64,000 nt of DNA from Gracilaria vermiculophylla (lineage: Eukaryota; Rhodophyta; Florideophyceae; Gracilariales; Gracilariaceae), in NCBI GenBank assembly GCA_019155205.2, contig JAHNZQ020000001.1, positions 95,096-159,095 on the forward strand. Reading direction: 5' to 3'. The position numbers and the translations under genes were made by a program. How positions within the stretch are numbered: position 1 is the first letter of the stretch; every line of letters begins with the position of its first letter. The notes below the pieces were generated by a model. It was not told where the DNA came from. It saw only the letters and a program-made list of their open reading frames with translations, and ran no database searches. Positions 1 to 8,437 of the stretch are shown here, one piece after another.

Positions 1-26
1 AAAGAAATCTAATAGGAGGTATTGAG

Positions 27-1399
27 ATGAGCCTAGACGTATCGTATTCATATTGCAGTAAGCTGACAGAAGAGGAAAAACTTAAGATTGATAAAAAAGT
101 TGAAGCAAATCTAAAATTTTTATTGGATCGAAAAATTATAAAAATTAGGTTTAAAAAAAAAAAGGTTTTTCTTACTTTAAAAAATAAAGTGAATTCTAGA
201 AAAAAGAAAATTGTCTTATCTATAGCTTTATTTTTGACTGCTCTAACAATTCAACCCAAAACGTCAGAGTCGATGGGGTTTTGGGTTGAATTGTTGATAG
301 GAATGAAGAGATTCATAGACTTTGTCCTGGAGCTCAAGTTCAAAATCAAAAGCCTATAGTGGCTCCAACAATTTCTCCACGCGTAGACAAAATACGTTTT
401 AGAAGAGTTCCGGAATTACCGCTATATATTTACGCGATGGATCAAAATTTTGTTGTTAGGCCTGAAATTAGTAAAATTATAAAAGAACTAAGAGCAGGTG
501 ATTTGGGTACTGGAATCGTAGGAAGTACAGTTTTTTTAGTAGTGATATATGGTATTTGGCTAATGGCATCCAATTCTAATGCTTTTATTCAGCAACCAAA
601 TGCAGATTGGGGATTAGCTAGACGAAATCCGTTTCAACCGCAAACGGCCGACCACAGATATCCTCCATCTTATGACTTATTCTTTCCACGAAGAACACCT
701 GGTTGTCCGAGACCAGGATCAACTTTAGAAATTACTCGGCCGTCTTCAATGCCACATCAAGAATTTGTTGGGTTAACGAAGGAAGAAAGACGCGCGCTTC
801 CTCATAGTAATGATATGACAGTTATCCATGAGGGACGTCCAGAGTTAATGGTTGGCTTCTGGCAATCAAAATTTAAAGTCGGTGATCATGGTGCGGTTCA
901 TGATTTACCTTATACTGTAAAAGCTAATGGTGGAACAAAAACTGAAAAAAGCAATGATAACGCATTAAAAATGATGCGATCTATCGTTGATATGCCCAAT
1001 CGCGACAATGTCCAATGGTTTGAAGACGGGACATATCAAAGTGGAACAGATCGCGAATTTAAGGCCATTCATATTTATGATTTAGATAAAAAGGTAATCG
1101 CGGTGTTTAAAAAATCAACAGGCAAATTTGTCACGACTTGTCAGCTTGACCGTGATGAACATAATGAATTATTAAACACTGGAAATTTCGGTGGTGGAAA
1201 AGGATGGTTTAGTGGACAAGTTAAGAATTTACCTCCGCAACAAACAGCTGTAAATACGTTCGAAAGCGACGTTACGGGAATAACTCCTGTCAGTCCAATG
1301 GATGAAAATTCATCTCCAGGCTTTACTCCAACGAGTAGTTTTGAAAATGATGTAATGGGTATAACTCCTATAGATAACTCACAATTGGATAACCCCTAA
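27..1399 (+). pseudogene. Polymorphic-toxin-like protein (locus A), colicin D-like tip, frame-broken
   Basis: Two open frames (27-359 and 359-1399, the second opening at a GTG) together match the layout of the intact paralogue at 59935-61107. The first has the N-terminal motif LTEEEKLKIDKKVEANL, a hydrophobic helix near residues 62-75 and the shared SESMG; the second carries PELPLYIYAMD, RPEISKIIKELRAGD and a second membrane helix (about 55-70). One frame change lies near 255-300. The C-terminal part (about residues 215-290, with HIYDLDKKVIAVF, FVTTCQL and LNTGNFGG) resembles the colicin D-type tRNase domain by pattern. A good ribosome site (taggaggt) precedes 27. An immunity-like gene follows at 1437. 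Function is inferred; the break could be decay, slippage or a sequence error. Confidence 0.55.
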
Positions 1400-1409
1400 A
1401 ACGGGTTAT
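1389..1409 (+). other. Hairpin between toxin-like gene and immunity gene
   Basis: A 7-bp stem (ataaccc/gggttat) spans the stop codon of the toxin-like frame, with a loop of seven bases. It could attenuate or process the message between the two genes. Confidence 0.35.
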
Positions 1410-1436
1410 TCTTATTTAGAATATTAGAAATTAAAA

Positions 1437-1895
1437 ATGACTTACAATCAAAAACGATACATAGAACTCTTGAAACATTCAGAAGATTTAAAGAATCTAG
1501 GAAAATCATTTTATCAAGAAAGTAAAGATGAGTACTTAGAATTATCAGAATATGAAGCAGCTATTGCATCATACCTATATTGGAAAAATAGAACTCTATT
1601 TGTTCTACTTATGGAAAAATTCATCAATAAAATCATTAGTGGTGAAGAATTTAGCACCAGCTTTCTTGAACTCCGTCAAAGACTGATATATGAATGTGAT
1701 GGTTTTCTAAAGGAGTTAGGTTCAGAAAAATTAAAAGATTTTCAGCTAGATCCGAGATCATACGGGTTTGGTAGTTTGATAAGCTTTTTAAGGGCTGAAT
1801 GTGATAATTTTAATGAAGATTACCAAAACGAAGAATTCTATGATTCTATCAAAGACTGTTTTTTGAAACTACAAAAAGCTTTAAATAAAGAGTGA
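1437..1895 (+). CDS. Colicin-type immunity-like protein (locus A)
   Basis: 152 residues, acidic and without membrane segments. The pattern YWKNRTLFVLLMEKFINKII, then SGEEF, then LDPRSYGFGSLISFLRAECD matches the small helical colicin immunity (colicin D immunity-like) proteins, and two relatives occur here at 6208-6561 and 33236-33682. It lies 37 bases after the locus A toxin-like gene, the usual position for an immunity gene that binds and neutralises the cognate nuclease tip. Family assignment is from pattern memory; binding is inferred. Confidence 0.6.
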   Translation: MTYNQKRYIELLKHSEDLKNLGKSFYQESKDEYLELSEYEAAIASYLYWKNRTLFVLLMEKFINKIISGEEFSTSFLELRQRLIYECDGFLKELGSEKLKDFQLDPRSYGFGSLISFLRAECDNFNEDYQNEEFYDSIKDCFLKLQKALNKE

Positions 1896-1912
1896 AAAGT
1901 TATCTCACTCTT
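1888..1912 (+). terminator. Hairpin after immunity gene
   Basis: An 8-bp stem (aagagtga/tcactctt) around the stop codon at 1893-1895 ends the locus A pair. No clear T-run follows, so it may be an RNA-stabilising hairpin. Confidence 0.4.
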
Positions 1913-1940
1913 CACCCAAACTTAATTATTAACTTTCTAT

Positions 1941-2565
1941 TTATACTTTGAGTTGTTGATAAAGTTTAGTTCTTCGTACAGTTTCATATTTGATTTGATA
2001 TCCTTTAAGTTGAAATAAGCTGTTCGCTTCGCTCACTCGTTTCTAACTGAATTACTTTTTGTTGAAGTCTTGCGACTTGGTGCGCTAGCGAAGTAACCCG
2101 AAGTGGTAGAGAATGAAGTTGTTGGCGTAGGGCGTCGTAAGACTTTTGAAGAGTTTGAATCTTTGCATCCAAAGCAAGACTCGAACTTGGGTAAGTAGAG
2201 TTGGTAGCTTCAGTGTATCCAAATAAAAATTCTTGTAAAGCTGATTTTTTATTTTGTCGAATGATGTTGTGTACTTTTTTCCAAAAGAAAGGTTGAAGAT
2301 TTGTTTCTAAAATTTCGTAATCTTTTCCACTTTCGATAATTTCTGATGCGTAAAGAAAGAAACCGCGTAGGGATCTTATTTTGCGTTGTTTAGAATCTAA
2401 TTCTTGAATCAAATCAATAGATTGATAAATAAAATCTAGCTGAATGGGTTCTTGTGCATAAAAGAAGAGATAGTAGTTTTGATCTACTAGAAAATATGAA
2501 AAAGAGATTTTTTGGTTTTTAAACTCATTAAAAAGAATTGTATCCTCAGGAATTTGTTAATCAAA
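1941..2565 (-). pseudogene. Repeated plasmid ORF, near-complete but broken copy
   Basis: Read on the minus strand it runs from an N-terminal region (SYFLVDQNYYLFFYAQ), through ELDSKQRKIRSLRGFF and KVHNIIRQNKKSALQE, into a coiled-coil stretch (LPLRVTSLAHQVARLQQKV), then changes frame near 2020-2040 into the C-terminal segment SLFQLKGY...KLYQQLK ending at 1941. Fragments of the same ORF recur at 2975-3190, 7145-7480, 7520-7850, 32466-32705, 40510-40612, 58707-59425, 61440-61845 and 63001-63217. The longest open part is 2005-2412. From recall it resembles ORFs of diatom plastid plasmids; function unknown. Confidence 0.6.
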
Positions 2566-2859
2566 TAAATATTCCCTTTTCCCTTTCATGAGATCGTAAT
2601 GGGTCTCAAAAGAGACATGCCGATAACAAGTTAGAAATCAGTACTCTATCAAGTTACTTCGTTAGGCAGTTAAATCAATTACCAATTCAGAAACAATAGG
2701 AGTTGCATCTTAAAAATGTAAAAACTAAAATAGTAGATAAATTAACTCTTCTTATAAACAAAATATTTTTTAAAGTTAAAAAAATTAATAGCAATTTTGT
2801 TTTTGGTTTTTCTTGAGTAACATAATGTTTCTATCAATTAATTTATAAGAAGGAGATTT
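2566..2859. other. Gene-less stretch
   Basis: No convincing gene. It holds one copy of the dispersed repeat (gttacttcgttag near 2651) and AT-rich sequence leading to a good ribosome binding site (aaggagat) before 2860. Confidence 0.5.
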
Positions 2860-2931
2860 ATGGTTAAAACAAAATTAGCGAAAATAATCTTGACCTGTTT
2901 GGTTTATGGTTTTGCAAGTGGGTTGACTTAA
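2860..2931 (+). other. Truncated signal-like peptide ORF
   Basis: A 23-codon frame with a strong Shine-Dalgarno (agaaggagat) encodes a basic start and a hydrophobic stretch (IILTCLVYGFASG), like the first part of a secreted or membrane protein. A second ribosome site (ttggaggtgag) and an ATG follow at once and are also cut short. It looks like the 5' end of a lost gene interrupted by the repeat copy to the right. Confidence 0.35.
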
Positions 2932-2974
2932 AGAATTTGGAGGTGAGAAAATGAATGTGGAAAAATCCTCGTAA

Positions 2975-3190
2975 GGAGCGTATTTTGCGTTGTTTGGAAT
3001 CTAATTCTTTAATTATCTCAATGGATTGATAAAGAAAATGGATATCGATAGATTTTTGAGAATAAACGAAGAGATAATAATTTTGATCAACCTGAAAATA
3101 AGAAAAGAAAATATTTTGTTCTTTGAACAAATTAAAAATATTTGTGTCGTCAGCAATTTGTTGTGTTTGAAAAAAGAAAATGTTTTGCAT
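2975..3190 (-). pseudogene. Repeated plasmid ORF, N-terminal fragment
   Basis: The minus strand encodes MQNIFFFQTQQIADD, then SYFQVDQNYYLFVYSQ and IIKELDSKQRKIRSLRGFF, closely matching the N-terminal part of the copy at 1941-2565. Similarity stops after SLRGFF, where unrelated codons run on to 2864. This copy preserves the likely native start codon of the family. Confidence 0.6.
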
Positions 3191-3297
3191 ATTATTTTGT
3201 GTTTGTGTTTTTATAAGCGTAATTAATTATATATAATTAATGTTAATTTGTAAAGTTTCAATTAGTATTTTTGAATGTAGTTTCTTCTATTATACTC

Positions 3298-3345
3298 TAA
3301 ATTACGCTAACTTAAACAATATTTTTTCGTAATTTATCTTGTAAA
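3298..3345. repeat. 48-bp direct repeat, left copy
   Basis: Starts taaattacgctaacttaaac and is nearly identical (two differences seen) to 4731-4778. The two copies bracket the gene at 3599-4687. Each contains an inner inverted repeat (aaattacg/cgtaattt). Confidence 0.75.
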
Positions 3346-3422
3346 AATATTTGTGGAAGTTTGTAAGCGAGTGTGTAGGTGTTTAAAAGTAGTATTGGAA
3401 AGGTTTTAATGGTAGAATTAAT

Positions 3423-3458
3423 ACATACGCTAAATTAATAGTATAATTTGGCGTATGT
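3423..3458. other. Near-perfect inverted repeat
   Basis: Two 15-base arms (acatacgctaaatta and taatttggcgtatgt) with one mismatch and a 6-base centre. The arm contains the tacgctaa word also present in the flanking direct repeats, so it may be a recombinase or replication protein site rather than a terminator. The remaining sequence between 3191 and 3598 shows no gene. Confidence 0.5.
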
Positions 3459-3598
3459 TGTATAAACTTAATCTAAGAATTGAATTGCTTATTTCCTGAT
3501 AAAAAGAAGCTATAGGAGTAAGTTTAAGGTTGGTAAGAAGTCCGTCTAGCACTTTCTTTCTCCAAAGAAAATACTTCTTCGAAAGCTATTTTTTTTTT

Positions 3599-4687
3599 TT
3601 ATTCTTTTATTCTTGAATTCCGGCTCTTTGCGACGGTGTCAGTGATGCTAGAAGCATCCCATGTGTCACTTTCATCAATATCGGCAGGATCACCGAAGAG
3701 ATCTAAGAAATTAACCGTTTTACCTTTGCTAGCCTTCGAAATAGTAGTTTCAGGTTGTCCAAGATCTAATATATCACTGAAATCCACACGATCTAATCCA
3801 GTTGTATCTTGCATATTTACCACTTCATCATATACTAATTCAGGTGGAGCCTGATTCACTGCAGTGGGTATTTGAGTAGGCTTTATTTGACAATTTGGGT
3901 TAAGGTAGGCTTGTTCAGGCAGCCAACATTCTTGTTTTGCTGGTACGATACTAGGTGCCTTTACTCTATTGCGATAGTTAACAGTTACCACATCAGGTAA
4001 ATCTGGAATCCTTGGCTTTATTTGACTAATTGGAAGTGTTTCATCAATAAAACTAGTTGGTAATTTCTCCAGGTCCGTAAATGCGAGTTTTAGACCTCCT
4101 GTCGCCAGGAGAACAGCAACAACTATTGCGATAGGACCCCCAGCTACATAAAGTGGACCAACTGCACCCAGTAATACGGTTACAAATATCTTTCGAGTAG
4201 TTTGATACACATTTGTTAGACCAAAGTCGCCTATCGTAAAAGGTAATGCTAAAAAATCTTTGCCATATGTTTTAGCTAGATGACAAACTGCAGTTGCAGT
4301 TATATAAATTATTTTTCCTCGACGCTTGTTAGCATACAAGTCGTGTATTATTTTTCTTATTCGATCATTATCTAAATAGCGTAAGCCTTCTTCAACACCA
4401 CAGTCTATGTAATCAACATCAATATAGGCGCCATTTCTATACTTCAAAATATTAAACATAGCTACTCCAGATGCTCCTGATAAACTAACAGCTAACACTC
4501 TACGTAGGCTTTGGAGTTTTTTATAGCGTTCTATATGTTCTTTCAATTTTTGTAATTCTTCAATTTTTTTTTTGTGAGAACGCATTTTACGGATAATAAA
4601 ATAATCGATGAGTAATACACTCGGAACAAGAATCCAATATTCATTAATAAAAAATATACGGTTAGAAGAATATTTCCAAAATAGCAT
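3599..4687 (-). CDS. Unknown multi-spanning membrane protein, 362 aa
   Basis: Not recognised. It has a hydrophobic segment near residues 17-32, a basic coiled stretch (KKKIEELQKLKEHIERYKKL), a short hydrophobic segment near 66-80, one around 127-140, and a strong hydrophobic pair near 168-206 (VTVLLGAVGPLYVAGG...). The C-terminal 150 residues are polar, rich in proline, aspartate and threonine, and probably disordered. Near-identical 48-bp repeats flank the gene. It sits between a plasmid-ORF copy and the serine recombinase, so it is probably plasmid cargo. Its basic-then-hydrophobic start recalls the trunks of the toxin-like proteins nearby, but no homology could be shown. Confidence 0.6.
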   Translation of the reverse strand: MLFWKYSSNRIFFINEYWILVPSVLLIDYFIIRKMRSHKKKIEELQKLKEHIERYKKLQSLRRVLAVSLSGASGVAMFNILKYRNGAYIDVDYIDCGVEEGLRYLDNDRIRKIIHDLYANKRRGKIIYITATAVCHLAKTYGKDFLALPFTIGDFGLTNVYQTTRKIFVTVLLGAVGPLYVAGGPIAIVVAVLLATGGLKLAFTDLEKLPTSFIDETLPISQIKPRIPDLPDVVTVNYRNRVKAPSIVPAKQECWLPEQAYLNPNCQIKPTQIPTAVNQAPPELVYDEVVNMQDTTGLDRVDFSDILDLGQPETTISKASKGKTVNFLDLFGDPADIDESDTWDASSITDTVAKSRNSRIKE

Positions 4688-4730
4688 AATTGTAATTATA
4701 AATGTTAATGTTTTGTTATAGTATTATATA

Positions 4731-4778
4731 TAAATTACGCTAACTTAAAAAATATTTTTTCGTAATTAATCTTGTAAA
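4731..4778. repeat. 48-bp direct repeat, right copy
   Basis: Right-hand partner of 3298-3345, located just upstream of the start codon of the 362-aa gene (minus strand). It could carry that gene's upstream control region or mark the end of an inserted unit. Confidence 0.75.
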
Positions 4779-5066
4779 GGATGTTGATTGAAGTTTGACT
4801 AAAGAGTTTAGGTAGGTTTAGTGAAGGATTGGATGCTTATCAAGTAACTAGGCTTAGCTAACGCTATGTTAGAGTAAGTAATCGTGTATTGTTTAATATG
4901 TAAGTAGAATTCCGAAGAGTAGCGAAGTGAGGACTTGTTCCGAACAGTGAAAAGAGTTTTAGGGATATTATTAATTAAGCTTGTTTAAGAGTAATTGTAT
5001 TAGTATGTAATTTTGGGGTTTACTCTAAACGTAAGGTAATGTTTTGTGATTTAAATATGATTTTTC
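4779..5066. other. Gene-less stretch upstream of recombinase
   Basis: No gene seen. It contains scattered short motifs such as gctaacgctatgttag (near 4858) that share the acgcta word with the neighbouring repeats. Confidence 0.4.
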
Positions 5067-5095
5067 TTGATTTTAAATTCAAAGTATGCTATAAT
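5067..5095 (+). promoter_or_regulatory. Sigma70-type promoter of the serine recombinase
   Basis: A -35 box ttgatt (5067-5072) and a -10 box tataat (5090-5095) are separated by 17 bases, with an extended -10 (tgctataat). A purine-rich ribosome site (gaaaagggaag) lies between it and the start codon at 5131. Confidence 0.7.
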
Positions 5096-5130
5096 GTATA
5101 TAAAACACATTTGAAAAGGGAAGTATAAAA

Positions 5131-5799
5131 ATGTTTGATGAAGTTCCTAAAAATTGTCGCTATGGGTATGCGCGTGTATCTTCGAAATCACAAGAAGAAA
5201 ATTCTTCTTTAGAATCACAAAAAAAAGAGTTCCTTGACCGAGGTGTTCCGGAAAAAAATATTCGTATTGAAATAGGATCAGCTGCTGAGACTATTTCTGA
5301 GCGACCTGTTTTTTATAATTTAATCGACGAGGAATTAAAAGAAAATGATTTACTACTTGTGACTAAAATCGATCGTTGCAGTCGAAACACACTTGAGTTT
5401 TTAAAGTTACAGGAAAAATTTTTCAAAAAGAAAATTACATTTCTATCTTTAGACTTGCCGTATTCTAATGATATGGCAGTGAATAAGTTGATTGCAACGA
5501 ATTTAGCGGCAATTGCTACTTTTGAAAATGAGCGTCGAAGAGAACGGCAACGTGAAGGGATAAAAGCTGCTAGAGCATCAGGTAAATATCTAGGTCGAAA
5601 AACTGTTATCAATAAAAAATTGATTGATGAAGTGAAGTACTTGAAAGAAAGTAAAAATTTATCGATTACTCAAATAGCAAAATTAACTGGTCGCGGCCGT
5701 ACAACAATTTATAAGGTTTTGAAAAAGGAATTAAATTATGTTCCATATAATCGATTAGTGAAAGCACCTAAAAGGGAGGGAGTCGATGAATCAAAATAG
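5131..5799 (+). CDS. serC: Serine recombinase (resolvase/invertase type)
   Basis: 222 residues. The catalytic domain opens with YGYARVSSKSQ, placing the nucleophile at Ser17 and the conserved Arg at 15. The long helix with ERRRERQREGIKAAR and GRKTV follows, then a C-terminal helix-turn-helix (LSITQIAKLTGRGRTTIYKVL, about residues 176-196). Length fits small resolvases (180-220). These enzymes resolve plasmid multimers or insert DNA by a serine-linked strand exchange. Its own promoter is upstream; a Rep-like fragment overlaps its end by 14 bases, as on a small plasmid. The symbol serC is the name used for plastid copies, from recall. Confidence 0.85.
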   Translation: MFDEVPKNCRYGYARVSSKSQEENSSLESQKKEFLDRGVPEKNIRIEIGSAAETISERPVFYNLIDEELKENDLLLVTKIDRCSRNTLEFLKLQEKFFKKKITFLSLDLPYSNDMAVNKLIATNLAAIATFENERRRERQREGIKAARASGKYLGRKTVINKKLIDEVKYLKESKNLSITQIAKLTGRGRTTIYKVLKKELNYVPYNRLVKAPKREGVDESK

Positions 5800-6037
5800 A
5801 TTAAGTTTGAAATCCGGAAACTTAACAATTCATTATATTTGTTTTAATGTCGAAGGTTTTATTGAATTCAAAGAAATTAAAAAGTTAGCCTTTTATTTAT
5901 TCCAATCATTTGGTTTTAATTCAACTTTTATAATATACGATCAGACTCAAGGTTGGGAAGAAAAAAAAATTTTTTATGCGGATAAAAATCAATATAAAGT
6001 CTCTTTTCATCAGTTTGCGTATACTCTAAAAGGATAA
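5786..6037 (+). pseudogene. Plasmid replication (Rep)-like protein, N-terminal fragment
   Basis: 83 codons beginning inside the recombinase gene, after a good ribosome site (aaagggaggg). LSLKSGNLTIHYICFNVEG, then FGFNSTF and NQYKVSFHQFAY, matches the N-terminal part of the broken Rep-like genes at 40624-41150. Members of this family, as recalled, continue for 250 or more residues, so this copy is probably cut off. Whether the short product works is unknown. Confidence 0.5.
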
Positions 6038-6166
6038 GAGTGCTGGGAGAAATAAATAGAATATTTCCATTCGAATTAATTAATGGATCAGAGAATCAAA
6101 TATGCTCTGATAGGTCCCTAATAGCTGATTTAAGACCACTAAATAGGTTGAGCGGGTTAATATGGT

Positions 6167-6203
6167 GAAGATGGAGGAAGATTAAAAAGATTCCTCCCAT
6201 TCT
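6167..6203. terminator. Convergent hairpin
   Basis: An imperfect stem with core ggaggaa/ttcctcc lies between the recombinase operon (plus) and the immunity gene (minus); either strand could use it. Confidence 0.45.
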
Positions 6204-6207
6204 TTAC

Positions 6208-6561
6208 TTAAGGATAACGATCTTTTATTTCTAACAAAGTTTTTTTCACGCAATTTCTTAATTCTTCTTCGGATATTTCATAATCCTCTCTTAACAATGG
6301 GTCAGCTTCAAATAATTCGCAGTCAAGGAATAAGTCTGAGATTAAAGATGAAAACCCATCTATTTCTGTTAATTTGAAATTTTCTGTTATGTAAACTAAT
6401 TCTTCTGAATTATAAGTTTTGTCACGATCTGATTTCCACATTTGAAAAAATTGGTCAGAAAATTCTGTTCCACTAATCTTTTTATCAACAAATTTTTTCA
6501 TTAAATCTAGATACATTTTATAATTTTCCCAATACTTAAAATTTCTTATCAATTTTTTCAT
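6208..6561 (-). CDS. Colicin-type immunity-like protein (locus B)
   Basis: 117 residues, strongly acidic. YWENYKMYLDLMKKFVDKKI, SGTEFSDQFFQ, then FSSLISDLFLDCELFE and LREDYEISEEELRNCVKKTL follow the same order as the proteins at 1437 and 33236 and the colicin immunity family pattern. The ATG follows the stop codon of the toxin-like tip with no gap, typical of a translationally coupled toxin/immunity pair. Confidence 0.65.
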   Translation of the reverse strand: MKKLIRNFKYWENYKMYLDLMKKFVDKKISGTEFSDQFFQMWKSDRDKTYNSEELVYITENFKLTEIDGFSSLISDLFLDCELFEADPLLREDYEISEEELRNCVKKTLLEIKDRYP

Positions 6562-7150
6562 TTATAAGGCTCCTCGATTTAGCATATTATCCAATTGATC
6601 ATCTTTTAATAACCAACCACTAATAAATTTATTATTATCTCTATTAAAGAATACATTCAATCCCGTTTCAGGATTAAAGTAATGAGTAACTTCAATCCAG
6701 CCCCATCTACATAGGAACCACCTCGAATATTCGTTATTTTAGTGATTAATTCCTCTTGACTTAGAGAATTATTTTTGCATTCAACTGAAAGACGATACAA
6801 TTCATTCATTTCCTTTTGGGTAAAATCGATTTCAGCTGGCATCTGTTGTATAGCCTGAGTAATTAGCTTTTTTTTTTTGATAAATTAGCATTTGAATCAA
6901 TAGATCTCATAATTGGTGAAGTAGGCGGTAAAATCGGCAAACCGATTGCTTGCGTTGGAGCTAGTCCATTACCGAGAGAATTAATTAATTGCCCATAAAC
7001 GAATATCCGCTTAGCTTTTGTAACGATTTTTTTCCGAATTTTAATCGTATAACAACAAATTTTTTCTGATAAAAATTCCTCTGATTGAATTGATTTACCG
7101 CAATAAGGGTATTTAAAAACTTCCACGGATACTTTATGCTTTTGTGTCAT
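6562..7150 (-). pseudogene. Polymorphic-toxin-like protein (locus B), colicin D-like tip, two frame breaks
   Basis: The N-terminal frame (7150-6863) has a basic domain, a short hydrophobic stretch and AIGLPILPPTSP, matching the SEAIGLPMPPTP of the 59935-61107 protein. It stops in an 11-base A run on the coding strand (6868-6878). The next frame (6842-6690) contains IDFTQKEMNELYRLSVE. A second shift near 6705-6715 leads to the tip, with HYFNPETGLNVFF and NNKFISGWLL, ending NRGAL at 6562. The tip resembles the colicin D-type tRNase domain by pattern. Lacking the long middle trunk, it is a short form. Decay, slippage at the A run or base-call errors are all possible. Confidence 0.55.
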
Positions 7151-7480
7151 AATTTTTTAAGTTTTGATATAATTTATTGCGTCTAATAGTTTCGTACTTG
7201 ACGGAGTATCCTTTGAGTTGGAATAAGCTATGTTGTTGTGTGCTTTCATAATATTTTTTTAAGGATATTTTGGCTTGAAGTTGAAATCCTGTTTGAATAA
7301 TTTCGATTATCTCCTGCTCAGGAATCCTTCCCGGGCTTTGCCAATTGCAAAGCAATACGTCGCGCTGCTTCGGCACGTCGTCACCGAGGTTGTCTTCGGA
7401 AGTGATGAAATTTGGCTGATTTTGAGGTTTAGGCTTATCAGAGGGTGATTCTACTTAACCTGTTAAGTACGCTTAAATCG
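7145..7480 (-). pseudogene. Repeated plasmid ORF, C-terminal copy
   Basis: An open frame of 80 codons (7134-7376) holds KQRDVLLCNWQSPGRI, EIIQTGFQLQAKI and SLKKYYESTQQHSLFQLKGY. Upstream (to about 7480) the sequence continues to match the other copies outside that frame. The GC-rich core around 7321-7405 is the best conserved part of the family. Function unknown. Confidence 0.55.
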
Positions 7481-7519
7481 AGCATAAAGGCCCTCTAAAA
7501 TGACATTTTATCTAGTTGT

Positions 7520-7850
7520 TTGAGAGTTTTGATTATTGATAAAGTTTGTTTTTTCGAATAGCCTCGTATTTGAGACAGTAACCGTGAATTTTAAATAAAC
7601 TATTTGGTTCTGTGCTTTCATAATACTTCTTCAATGAGATTGTTCCTTGAGCTTGAAGTTGAAATCCTCTTTGAATAATTTCGATTCGCTCCTGTTCGGT
7701 AATTTTACTTAAAGTGATGAAATGTGGTCGATTTTGAGCTTTATTTTGATTTAATATAGATTTCTGAGTCTGAGAAGGTGTCTTAAAATAAATTTTAGAG
7801 GTGTCTGAAGGAATTTTTAAAATGGGTTCTTCAACCTTTGAATGGGTTTA
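7520..7850 (-). pseudogene. Repeated plasmid ORF, second adjacent C-terminal copy
   Basis: The minus strand again encodes the C-terminal segment (kkyyEStepnSLF..., ending in the RKNKLYQ-like region near 7540), lying in tandem with the copy at 7145-7480 but diverged and interrupted; no open frame of useful length remains. Confidence 0.5.
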
Positions 7851-8437
7851 GCAAAGACGTTGAATGGTGTCAAAACTAATTTAGTTCCTATTACAAATGC
7901 TACAACACATTTTCTTTTCCCTTCTCCTTTTTAATTTTAACAGAAAGACTTTTTTCTTGTTGAATTAAAAGCTTTAGCTTTTTCTGATCATTTAGGAACC
8001 CAATCCACATATCTAATTTCGAATTAAGTTTATTTGGATATCATTCTCTTTTTCAAAAAACCCATTTTGAAAAGGAAACTAATCGTTTTTTCAGAGCATT
8101 TTTGACAATCAGGAATTGTCAGAATGCAAAAATTAATAATTACTGCTACTAAAATCGATAAGTACTAACACATCAAAAGCCTTCTTTCTATTTTATTTGA
8201 AATTATAGTATAAAATTAAAATAACTAAAACAAAAATTAGAAAAATATAAACGTATGCAAAAAATGCAGACAATATCGCATCTGGTTTATCATTATCATC
8301 TATTTTAAGGTGCCGATGTTATATTATCGAGGCAAAGCAATAGCACCGAGCCAGACCATTAACTGAGCAAGCATAGCTTTCTCAAAATCAGATTCATTCT
8401 TTTATCAATCTTTAGAAAGTATAAAGATTGACAAAGA
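7851..8437. other. Gene-poor stretch
   Basis: No gene could be supported. A small minus-strand frame near 8315-8365 is too short to call. Confidence 0.4.

Noticed and set aside
8311..8370. Possible riboswitch or tRNA-like structure (ggtgc...gcacc)
   Set aside because: Only a five-base outer pair and no known aptamer core or anticodon arm.
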